6,105 bases of DNA from Bacillota bacterium (lineage in GTDB: Bacteria > Bacillota_A > Clostridia > Peptostreptococcales > Anaerovoracaceae), in NCBI GenBank assembly GCA_017547345.1, contig JAFYPY010000176.1, positions 1 through 6,105 of the forward strand. The letters run 5' to 3'. Positions 1-5,709 of this stretch are shown here, in pieces; within the stretch, counting starts at the first letter, position 1, and the number at the start of each line of letters is the position of its first letter. Below the pieces are notes generated by a model. It was not told the DNA's origin. It did no database searches and saw nothing but the letters and a program-made list of their open reading frames with translations. The position numbers were made by a program, and so were the translations under genes.

Positions 1-434
1 CTCACGTATCTAACGAACCAGTATGTGATTCCAAAAGCAATGCTACCAAAAAGTACAAGTCTTAGATAAGTAAGACTATCTACATAAAGAATGCCTTGAT
101 GTGAAATCGCAGGTTGCTTAATCCACATAGATAATGCCAAAATCATACCACCACTGGTAAAGGTTAATATGTGATAGAGCAATATAATTTTCAAAAGGTG
201 GCTTTTTCCAAATGCCATTATTATACATATGACTCCGGCCATTATCCTTGTCAGTACAGATAGCGCGCCAGTCATTGGCACAAATATAATAAAGCTGCTT
301 ATAGCACCGAGTATTGACGATGCCAATATCCGAATTGTTTTCGGAGATTTTCCTACCAGCTTTGCCGTCAATTTTAGTAAAAGAAAAGTAGTTATAAAAT
401 TCTCCACAAAAAGATACTCTCCGTATATGGTCAT
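1..434 (-). CDS. spoIIGA: SpoIIGA, sigma-E processing peptidase, N-terminal membrane part (3' end cut by window edge)
   Basis: Reading the minus strand from the ATG at 434 gives 144 codons with no stop before the window edge. The protein starts MTIYGEYLFVEN and has about five hydrophobic segments, at roughly residues 7-25, 36-54, 58-76, 80-102 and 122-141. This matches the five-helix membrane half of SpoIIGA, including the start pattern Y-x-D/E-x-x-F-x-x-N (Y4, E6, F9, N12), the small-residue motif LGAISSFIIFVP at 42-53, and F-x-x-GG at 92-96. In the family this domain sits in the spore septum and is joined to a cytoplasmic aspartic protease domain that activates pro-sigma-E; that domain is not in the window. 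The usual aspartate at position 6 is glutamate here. The start is well fixed: the frame has an upstream TAA and no other ATG, GTG or TTG between it and 434. A GAGGTGAT match to the 16S tail lies at 451-444. sigE is expected just beyond the left edge. Identity rests on remembered family pattern, not a search. Confidence 0.85.
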   Translation of the reverse strand, partial: MTIYGEYLFVENFITTFLLLKLTAKLVGKSPKTIRILASSILGAISSFIIFVPMTGALSVLTRIMAGVICIIMAFGKSHLLKIILLYHILTFTSGGMILALSMWIKQPAISHQGILYVDSLTYLRLVLFGSIAFGITYWFVRYV

Positions 435-458
435 CTCCCCATCATCACCTCGCCCATA

Positions 459-500
459 ATGATACCTCTTTTGTTATGAAAAACTTGTCGAAACCTCGAA
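459..500 (-). promoter_or_regulatory. Candidate Spo0A-activated spoIIGA promoter
   Basis: On the minus strand, TCGACA (491-486, one mismatch from TTGACA) is followed after 21 bp by TATCAT (464-459, one mismatch from TATAAT). The -35 overlaps a perfect 0A box, TGTCGAA, read on the plus strand at 486-492. A weaker box, CCTCGAA (5 of 7), lies at 494-500. The B. subtilis spoIIG promoter is known for a similarly long 22-bp spacer and Spo0A sites over the -35. A start near 452 would give a leader of about 18 nt. The promoter is inferred, not measured. Confidence 0.6.
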
Positions 501-529
501 TCAAATAAATATTTTTTTACTGTTATGGC

Positions 530-559
530 AAATAAAAATAGCCCTTGCTAGGGCTATTT
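530..559 (-). terminator. Intrinsic terminator of the alpha/beta hydrolase gene
   Basis: A perfect 10-bp stem (AAATAGCCCT at 559-550 on the minus strand, paired with AGGGCTATTT at 545-536) closes a 4-nt loop and is followed by TTATTT. The hydrolase stop codon TAG (556-554) lies inside the left arm. It separates the hydrolase unit from the spoIIGA promoter immediately downstream. The stem is symmetric, but there is no plus-strand gene here that would need it. Confidence 0.85.
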
Positions 560-1489
560 AATACACATATCTATAAACTCGTTTGTTATTTTTTCATATC
601 TAGGAGTATCATATATATAGCTTACTCCATGGGCTGCTTCCGGGAAAGTTTCCCTTCTTATCATATTCGATGATGAGTCATAAACTCTCTCGCTCATCTG
701 GCAAGGAACTATTTTGTCATCCTCGCCATGAATAATCAATATCGGTACTCTAGCATTTTTAACTGCACTTATGGCATCAGTACTAAGCAGATTGAATTTT
801 CCAAACAACTGAGCACCGAGTATTGCAAAAGGCTCTGTCAAAACCTTTATAATCGCAGGAAGTTCCATTTTCGAACTAGAATGTTTAATAACATCAATGG
901 GAATAGCATAAGGGCAATCTGCGATTATGCCTTTTACATTGAGTGGTAAATCTAATTCGGAAGACATTAGAACCGTTGCCGCCCCCATAGAAATCCCTGC
1001 TAAAATTACAGGAATATCTTCACCGAATCTTTTGTGACAATACTCTGCCCAAGAAACACAATCAAATCTTTCTTTTATACCAAAAGTAATCACCTTTCCT
1101 TGGCTTTTTCCGTGCGAACGCTGATCTACAATTAAGGTGTTGTGGCCCTTTTCTCTGGCTATTTTATTGCCACCGCAAAAGTCTCTTACTCCCATACTCT
1201 TATATCCATGAAACTGAATTTGTATAGGTGCCCCATCGGCCACATGATAGTATCTGCCAAAAAGTTTTAATCCATCATATGATGTTATATACACCTCCTC
1301 ATAAGGAATAGAATCCATCTCATTGATAAGTTCTCGCATTTGGGCTCTACCCTTTTCAAACTGTAATCCACGAGGGAGAGAATATATATCACCATCTCGT
1401 TCTTGTGTTGCTGCAAAAGCCATCTTAAAGGCATAATAAGCCCCACCGAATATCGCTACTAAAACTGTTACTCCTATTAAAGCAATCAT
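554..1489 (-). CDS. Membrane-anchored alpha/beta hydrolase, serine hydrolase fold
   Basis: This 311-residue protein has an N-terminal hydrophobic segment (about residues 2-27), probably an uncleaved anchor, and then an alpha/beta hydrolase domain from about 65 to 310. The catalytic triad can be read directly: nucleophile Ser167 in the elbow GISMG, Asp258 in HGEDDKIVP, and His287 in EAAHG. HGY at 94-96 is the usual oxyanion-hole region. It resembles the broad Firmicute group annotated as alpha/beta hydrolase or S33/FrsA-like hydrolase, whose substrates are mostly unknown, so esterase, lipase or peptidase activity cannot be chosen from sequence. The start at 1489 is supported by GAGGA six bases upstream and by the hydrophobic N-terminus. 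It lies 74 bp downstream of the DUF3343 gene with no terminator between, and may have its own promoter. Its terminator overlaps the stop codon. All catalytic residues are present, so it should be active. Confidence 0.9.
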   Translation of the reverse strand: MIALIGVTVLVAIFGGAYYAFKMAFAATQERDGDIYSLPRGLQFEKGRAQMRELINEMDSIPYEEVYITSYDGLKLFGRYYHVADGAPIQIQFHGYKSMGVRDFCGGNKIAREKGHNTLIVDQRSHGKSQGKVITFGIKERFDCVSWAEYCHKRFGEDIPVILAGISMGAATVLMSSELDLPLNVKGIIADCPYAIPIDVIKHSSSKMELPAIIKVLTEPFAILGAQLFGKFNLLSTDAISAVKNARVPILIIHGEDDKIVPCQMSERVYDSSSNMIRRETFPEAAHGVSYIYDTPRYEKITNEFIDMCIK

Positions 1490-1523
1490 TATTTTTCCTC
1501 TTTGTCTTTTTTATCCTTAACAC

Positions 1524-1551
1524 TTTATCACTTTGTTTTGGTTTTTGTCAA
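1524..1551 (-). promoter_or_regulatory. Possible sigma-A promoter before the hydrolase gene
   Basis: A perfect TTGACA (1551-1546 on the minus strand) is followed after 16 bp by GATAAA (1529-1524, 4 of 6 to TATAAT). It lies between the DUF3343 stop and the hydrolase start, about 35 bp before the ATG. The AT-rich setting makes chance matches likely, so this is only a candidate; the hydrolase may equally be read through from dacF. Confidence 0.35.
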
Positions 1552-1563
1552 TGAGCATCCGTC

Positions 1564-1833
1564 TTAATCAACGCTTGTATATGATGTCCTTTTGGTGTCA
1601 CTTCTGTTGATTTGATATATCCCCTTATGAAAAATGCTATATCTTTTTAAGATTTCTTTAACTTTATCAATGGAATTTCCTTTTACATATACACCTGTAC
1701 TACAAGATTTAACTATTTCGATAGGCAGTTTTCTAAGGGAAGCATTTATACCTTCTCCCGCAAGCAAGTCTTGTGCGTATGCTGCCTTATAAAACGAGGA
1801 AAAGGCTATGAGATATTCTCTTTCATTTAGCAT
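1564..1833 (-). CDS. Small DUF3343-family protein (putative Se/S carrier-like)
   Basis: This 89-residue protein has the layout of DUF3343: an N-terminal strand EYLIAFSS (residues 6-13), a helix ending in LLAGEGINASLRKLP (23-37), a central cysteine motif KSCSTGVYV (42-50, Cys44), a helix at about 55-65, and the closing HKGIYQI (69-75). Family members are cytosolic proteins of about 80 residues in which a conserved Ser-Cys-Gly type motif has led to the suggestion that they carry sulfur or selenium; the function is unproven. Here the cysteine is followed by STG instead of directly by glycine, and a polar tail of about 14 residues follows the domain. The start at 1833 has a strong GGGAGG six bases upstream. 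It lies 44 bp after dacF with no terminator between, so co-transcription is likely. No selenium gene is visible in the window. Family assignment is from remembered pattern. Confidence 0.75.
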   Translation of the reverse strand: MLNEREYLIAFSSFYKAAYAQDLLAGEGINASLRKLPIEIVKSCSTGVYVKGNSIDKVKEILKRYSIFHKGIYQINRSDTKRTSYTSVD

Positions 1834-1877
1834 TTTGTTCCTCCCTGCTTTGCCGGTATTCTTTTCTTTGGTATGTA

Positions 1878-3098
1878 TTAAATATACTTTTTTACAATTC
1901 TAGAAATCATCTGCCCAAAAGACGCCTTTTTCACATCACTATTAGACACCAAAGGATATTCTGCAATTTTTTCTTCCTTTTGATACACTATCAACTTACC
2001 CACTTCGTCTCCTTTTGTTAATGGGAGTTTAATCTTCTTGTCTATTTTTACCTTCCTAGTTATCTCTTCTTCCTTCCCTTTTTCGCAAAGTACTTTTATA
2101 GGTTCTTCTGTAACTGCACAGATTTTTTGTGGATTTCCTCTCTCTACTGTCACCTCTTTTAGGGTTTCTCCCTCTTTAGCAATAATCTTTGTTCTATAGT
2201 TAGCAAATCCATAGTCTAATATTTTTGAAATCTCACTATTTCTCTTTTCAGATGTCTCCGCACCCAGAATTACAGCTATCAAATGAGTGTCTTCCCTGCT
2301 GGCAGAGGCAGAAAGACAATATCCCGCATCCGATGTAAACCCTGTTTTTATACCGTTGCACCCATCATATTGTCTAATTAATTTGTTAGTGTTGGTAAGC
2401 CCAAAGTCCTTTTCTTTACCTGGCAAGCCTACTTTTATTGTGTCTTGCCATGTTGTAAACCACTTTTTTATGTCATTATACATATAGAGTTTTTTCGACA
2501 TCGTTGCTATATCATATGCCGAAGAATAGTGATCTGCCACCGGTAAACCGTTGGTATTAACAAAATGTGTATCCCTCATCCCAAGTTCCTTTGCTCTTTG
2601 ATTCATCCTCTCAACAAAAATCTCTTCGGTGCCTGCCACATATTCTGCCAGCGCAACACAGCCATCATTTGCACTAGCCATTGCAACGCCTTTCAATAGT
2701 TCTTCCACAGTATGTTTTTCTCCCACTTCCATATACATTTGACTTCCACCCATAGAAGCCGCTCTATCAGAAATGGTAACTTCATCATTCAAAGAGATTT
2801 TTCCTTTTTCTACATCCTCCATCACAAGAAGCATGGTCATAACCTTGGTAACTGACGCCAGTGGTAATTCTTTGTGTGAATCCTGCTCAAAGAGCACCTT
2901 TCCCGTATCTACATCCATAAGGATGGCACCTTTAGCCTCCACCTGAAATGAAGCCTTTTTCTCTGTCGCAACAGGCTCGTCATTGACTGTTTCTAAGACA
3001 ATGGGGTTTTGTTTCACTAGAATATTGCTGATTCCAACAAAACCAAACATAATTACTGCACAGCCCAATAAGGTCACTAAAATCTTTTTTCGCTTCAT
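1878..3098 (-). CDS. dacF: D-alanyl-D-alanine carboxypeptidase, peptidase S11 (DacF type)
   Basis: This 406-residue protein is a penicillin-binding protein of the DacA/DacF group, which trims the terminal D-alanine from peptidoglycan pentapeptides outside the membrane. All three active-site motifs are present: SVTK with nucleophile Ser82 and Lys85, S-A-N at 142-144, and KTG at 251-253. The N-terminus (residues 1-28) is a basic stretch plus hydrophobic segment, an export signal without an obvious cleavage site. The catalytic domain covers about 50-300, a beta-rich PBP5-type C-terminal domain about 305-385, and residues 386-406 form a basic amphipathic tail of the kind that holds these enzymes to the membrane. 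AAAGGA lies 10 bases before the start. In Bacillus the dacF gene follows drm and pupG and precedes spoIIA; here it follows deoB and pdp, which favours the dacF name, though assignment among S11 paralogues is by context. It has its own upstream region after the pdp terminator. A sporulation role is inferred only. Confidence 0.93.
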   Translation of the reverse strand: MKRKKILVTLLGCAVIMFGFVGISNILVKQNPIVLETVNDEPVATEKKASFQVEAKGAILMDVDTGKVLFEQDSHKELPLASVTKVMTMLLVMEDVEKGKISLNDEVTISDRAASMGGSQMYMEVGEKHTVEELLKGVAMASANDGCVALAEYVAGTEEIFVERMNQRAKELGMRDTHFVNTNGLPVADHYSSAYDIATMSKKLYMYNDIKKWFTTWQDTIKVGLPGKEKDFGLTNTNKLIRQYDGCNGIKTGFTSDAGYCLSASASREDTHLIAVILGAETSEKRNSEISKILDYGFANYRTKIIAKEGETLKEVTVERGNPQKICAVTEEPIKVLCEKGKEEEITRKVKIDKKIKLPLTKGDEVGKLIVYQKEEKIAEYPLVSNSDVKKASFGQMISRIVKKYI

Positions 3099-3120
3099 AA
3101 AAAGAGCGTCCTTTCAATTA

Positions 3121-3147
3121 GCATATATGGTCTCATAAAATATATGC
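3121..3147. repeat. Inverted repeat upstream of dacF, possible operator or leader hairpin
   Basis: Perfect 8-bp arms, GCATATAT (3121-3128) and ATATATGC (3140-3147), flank an 11-bp spacer. The repeat ends 22 bp before the dacF ATG and just upstream of its ribosome binding site. It may be a binding site for a dimeric regulator or may overlap the promoter: CATATATT on the minus strand is loosely like a sigma-E -10 element, with no good -35. No U-tract follows, so it is not a terminator. The alternating AT content means chance is possible. Confidence 0.5.
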
Positions 3148-3180
3148 ACTGTTCACACGTTTATGTTCTATTAACCCCAT

Positions 3181-3206
3181 AAAAAAAGAAGGCATTTAGC
3201 CTTCTT
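3181..3206 (-). terminator. Intrinsic terminator of the deoB-pdp operon
   Basis: On the minus strand, AAGAAGGC (3206-3199) pairs perfectly with GCCTTCTT (3193-3186) around the 5-nt loop TAAAT, and the run of seven T (3187-3181) forms the U-tract. It lies 14 bp after the pdp stop and separates the nucleoside operon from dacF. Confidence 0.9.
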
Positions 3207-3220
3207 CTTTGTATTACTCA

Positions 3221-4528
3221 TTAAAGCCCTATAATGTCTTTGATTAGCTTTGGTGCGTCACAAGGTTCATCAGCGATTTCGAATGCTTCATATGCAATCT
3301 TCATAGCAGTATCAAGTTTCTTCTGATCATTTCCAAAGAATACGGCAAGTATATCACCTGCTTTAACTTCATCGCCAACTTTCTTTAATACCTTAATACC
3401 TGCAGAAAGGTCAATATCATCTTCCTTAGTCGCTCTGCCGGCACCTGTCTGCTGAGAAGCAAGGCCAATCTTTCTAGCCTCGATTCCGTGAACATATCCA
3501 TCTTTTGTTGCCTTTAACTCAGCTGTAATGGAATGCTGTGGGAATAAACTGTAGTCATTGATAACCTCAGGATTACCGCCCTGTACTTCAATAAATTCAC
3601 CTAGCTTTGCAAGGCCGGATCCGTCTTCCATAGCCGCTCTAGTCATTTCCATACCGGCTTCTGGGCTAGCTGCCTTTCCACCTAAATATACCATAATGCC
3701 GCTTAGCTTTAGTGCAAGTTCCGTAATATCCTTAGGCCCGTTGCACTTTAGTGTTTCGATTGCCTCTATTACTTCGATGCTGTTACCGACTGCGCAACCA
3801 AGTGGCTGCCCCATCTCTGTAATTGCAGCAACAGTTCTTCTGCCTGCGCTATTACCAATTTCAACCATCATATGAGCAAGTTTTGTTGCATCTTCGATGT
3901 TTTCCATAAATGCACCGTCGCCAACCTTAACGTCAAGAACGATGGCATCGCTACCTGCGGCAAGTTTCTTACTCATAATACTTGAAGAAATTAAACCAAA
4001 GTTATCTACCGTTGCAGTAACGTCACGGAGAGCATAAATCTTCTTATCTGCCGGTGTCACCTGTGCAGTCTGACCGATAACTGCCATTCCCATAGTATTT
4101 ACCTGGTTAAGGAACTCTTCTGGTTCAAGGGAGGTTTTTAATCCCGGAACAGATTCCATCTTGTCGATAGTACCACCGGTGAATCCAAGACCTCTGCCAC
4201 TCATTTTGGCAATTGGAACGCCGCAAGCTGCGGCTAGTGGTGCCACAACTAATGTAGTCTTATCGCCCACACCACCTGTTGAATGCTTATCCACCTTAAT
4301 TCCATCAATTCCAGATAAATCAATAGTGTCTCCTGAATATCTCATGGCTTCAGTAAGATGGAAGGTTTCCTCTTTGCTAAGTCCCTGAAAATAAATAGCC
4401 ATAAGTAAAGCGGATGCCTGATAGTCAGGAATATCACCTTTAACATATCCATCGATAAACCACTTAATTTCTTCGGCCGTAAGCTGCAATCCTTCTTTTT
4501 TCTTTTGGATAATAGATACCATATTCAT
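3221..4528 (-). CDS. pdp: Pyrimidine-nucleoside phosphorylase
   Basis: This 435-residue enzyme cleaves uridine, deoxyuridine or thymidine with phosphate to give the free base and (deoxy)ribose-1-phosphate in the cytosol. It matches the NP-II family over its whole length (Bacillus Pdp is about 433 residues) and starts in the same way, MxMV. Visible motifs are the phosphate loop KHSTGGVGD (81-89), the signature SGRGLGFTGGTIDKMES (110-126), and the pyrimidine-binding Arg168, Ser183 and Lys187, which correspond to R171, S186 and K190 of E. coli thymidine phosphorylase. Lys108 replaces the methionine found there, as in the broad-specificity Bacillus enzymes, so pdp is preferred over deoA. The all-alpha domain is followed by the central alpha/beta domain and a C-terminal domain with KATKDGYV (339-346) and TGAGRATKEDDID (361-373). 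The ATG shares one base with the deoB stop (TAATG), and AAAGGAGAG (4545-4537) lies within the end of deoB, so translation is probably coupled. Its sugar phosphate product is the substrate of DeoB. Confidence 0.96.
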   Translation of the reverse strand: MNMVSIIQKKKEGLQLTAEEIKWFIDGYVKGDIPDYQASALLMAIYFQGLSKEETFHLTEAMRYSGDTIDLSGIDGIKVDKHSTGGVGDKTTLVVAPLAAACGVPIAKMSGRGLGFTGGTIDKMESVPGLKTSLEPEEFLNQVNTMGMAVIGQTAQVTPADKKIYALRDVTATVDNFGLISSSIMSKKLAAGSDAIVLDVKVGDGAFMENIEDATKLAHMMVEIGNSAGRRTVAAITEMGQPLGCAVGNSIEVIEAIETLKCNGPKDITELALKLSGIMVYLGGKAASPEAGMEMTRAAMEDGSGLAKLGEFIEVQGGNPEVINDYSLFPQHSITAELKATKDGYVHGIEARKIGLASQQTGAGRATKEDDIDLSAGIKVLKKVGDEVKAGDILAVFFGNDQKKLDTAMKIAYEAFEIADEPCDAPKLIKDIIGL

Positions 4529-5709
4529 TACAAAATCTCTCCTTTGAAACTCTTACCAATAGCAGGCATCTTAACGCCTAAAATATCGCTTACTGTTGCA
4601 CCAACATCTGCAAAAGATTCTCTAATTCCTAGATTCACGCTCTTCTTGCATGACTTTCCATATACAAGAACAGGAACATATTCTCTTGTGTGATCAGTAC
4701 CATCTGCAGCCGGGTCATTACCGTGGTCTGCTGTAATCATTAAAATATCGTCTTCTCCCAAAGCCTCCATAATTTCCGGAAGTCTAGCATCAAACTCCTC
4801 AATGCATTCGCCGTATCCGATAGCATCTCTTCTGTGACCATATTTTGAATCGAAGTCAACAAGATTTACAAATAGGAAGCCATCAAAGTCCTTAGCTAGC
4901 GCCTCAATTGTCTTATCAACTCCGTCCATGTTGCTTACTGTATGAATATCTGTCGTAAGGCCTTTCTGGTTGAAAATATCTCCAATTTTGCCAACACCAT
5001 ACATTTCAAGACCAGCTTCACTTACGAAATCTAGAATTGTATCTTCCGGCGGTGTAACCGCATAGTCTCTTCTATCGGAAGTTCTTTCTCTATTGCCATC
5101 CTTTATTACGTAAGGTCTAGCGATAACTCTGCCACACGCCCAGTCTCCAACTAAAAGTCTACGAGCAGTCTCGCAGATTTCGTATAATCTTTCTAGTGGC
5201 ATAATGTCAATATTTGCCGCAATTTGGAAAACACTGTCAGCTGAAGTATATACAATAGGCTTTCCTGTAGCCTCATGTTCAGGGCCTAATTCTTCGATAA
5301 TAGTCGTACCGGATGCTGGATAGTTACCAATACATTCGATACCTATCTCTTTTTCAAAGGCTTCCATGAATTCCTTTGGAAAACCATCCGGATATGTCTT
5401 AAAAGGAACTTCAGTCTTGATTCCGGCGATTTCCCAGTGACCAGTAGTCGTATCCTTTCCTGTGGAAAGTTCGGCCATCTTTCCATAACAACCAATAGGA
5501 TTGTCGATAGCAAACTTACCCTCTAACACACCTTCAATATTTCCCATTCCCAGCTTCTTTAGATTAGGAATCTTAAACTCTCTTCCTTCTTCCTCAAAAG
5601 CTTTTGCAATATGTCCAAAAGTGTCGGCTCCTGTATCCCCATATACATGTGCATCAGGAAGCGCTCCAACACCTAAACTATCTGTAATAATTAAAACTAC
5701 TTTACTCAT
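4528..5709 (-). CDS. deoB: Phosphopentomutase
   Basis: This 393-residue enzyme moves phosphate between C1 and C5 of ribose or deoxyribose, linking nucleoside phosphorolysis to the pentose phosphate route and deoxyribose-phosphate aldolase. It is a full-length member of the alkaline phosphatase superfamily with the DeoB cap domain. By comparison with the Bacillus cereus enzyme (D13, T85, D286, H291, D327, H328, H339), the manganese site and phospho-acceptor are intact: Asp10 in ITDSLGVGALPDA, Thr87 in GKDTTTGHWE, Asp287 and His292 in DFDSKYGHRRD, Asp328 and His329 in TADHGNDP, and His340 in GTDHTREY. The cap (about 100-220) carries PASGTTI, YTSADSVFQIA and GRVIARP. AAGGAGGT (5722-5715) precedes the start, and the ATG lies inside the end of the phosphoesterase gene (8-bp overlap), while the stop overlaps the pdp start by one base. 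Both overlaps indicate one tightly coupled transcript. Confidence 0.97.
   Translation of the reverse strand: MSKVVLIITDSLGVGALPDAHVYGDTGADTFGHIAKAFEEEGREFKIPNLKKLGMGNIEGVLEGKFAIDNPIGCYGKMAELSTGKDTTTGHWEIAGIKTEVPFKTYPDGFPKEFMEAFEKEIGIECIGNYPASGTTIIEELGPEHEATGKPIVYTSADSVFQIAANIDIMPLERLYEICETARRLLVGDWACGRVIARPYVIKDGNRERTSDRRDYAVTPPEDTILDFVSEAGLEMYGVGKIGDIFNQKGLTTDIHTVSNMDGVDKTIEALAKDFDGFLFVNLVDFDSKYGHRRDAIGYGECIEEFDARLPEIMEALGEDDILMITADHGNDPAADGTDHTREYVPVLVYGKSCKKSVNLGIRESFADVGATVSDILGVKMPAIGKSFKGEIL

Noticed and set aside
229..459. Plus-strand ORF of 76 codons
   Set aside because: It is antisense to the longer minus-strand spoIIGA frame, shows no family features, and lacks a ribosome binding site.
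728..949. Plus-strand ORF of 73 codons
   Set aside because: It lies wholly inside the hydrolase gene, whose catalytic triad is intact on the other strand, so it is a shadow frame.
1834..1877. Terminator or promoter between dacF and the DUF3343 gene
   Set aside because: The short gap has no stem-loop and no convincing -35/-10 pair; only a strong ribosome binding site is present.
2287..2487. Plus-strand ORF of 66 codons
   Set aside because: It is antisense to the catalytic domain of dacF and resembles no protein.
3060..3098. Lipoprotein signal (LLGC) near the start of DacF
   Set aside because: The cysteine at residue 13 comes after too short a hydrophobic run, which continues past it, and S11 enzymes of this type are normally held by a C-terminal tail.
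3558..3875. Plus-strand ORF of 105 codons
   Set aside because: It is the reverse strand of pdp; its Ser/Pro/Ile-rich composition is typical of a shadow frame.
4161..4388. Plus-strand ORF of 75 codons
   Set aside because: It is antisense to the conserved phosphate-binding region of pdp.
4505..4693. Plus-strand ORF of 62 codons across the deoB-pdp junction
   Set aside because: It is antisense to two clear coding regions and has no ribosome binding site.
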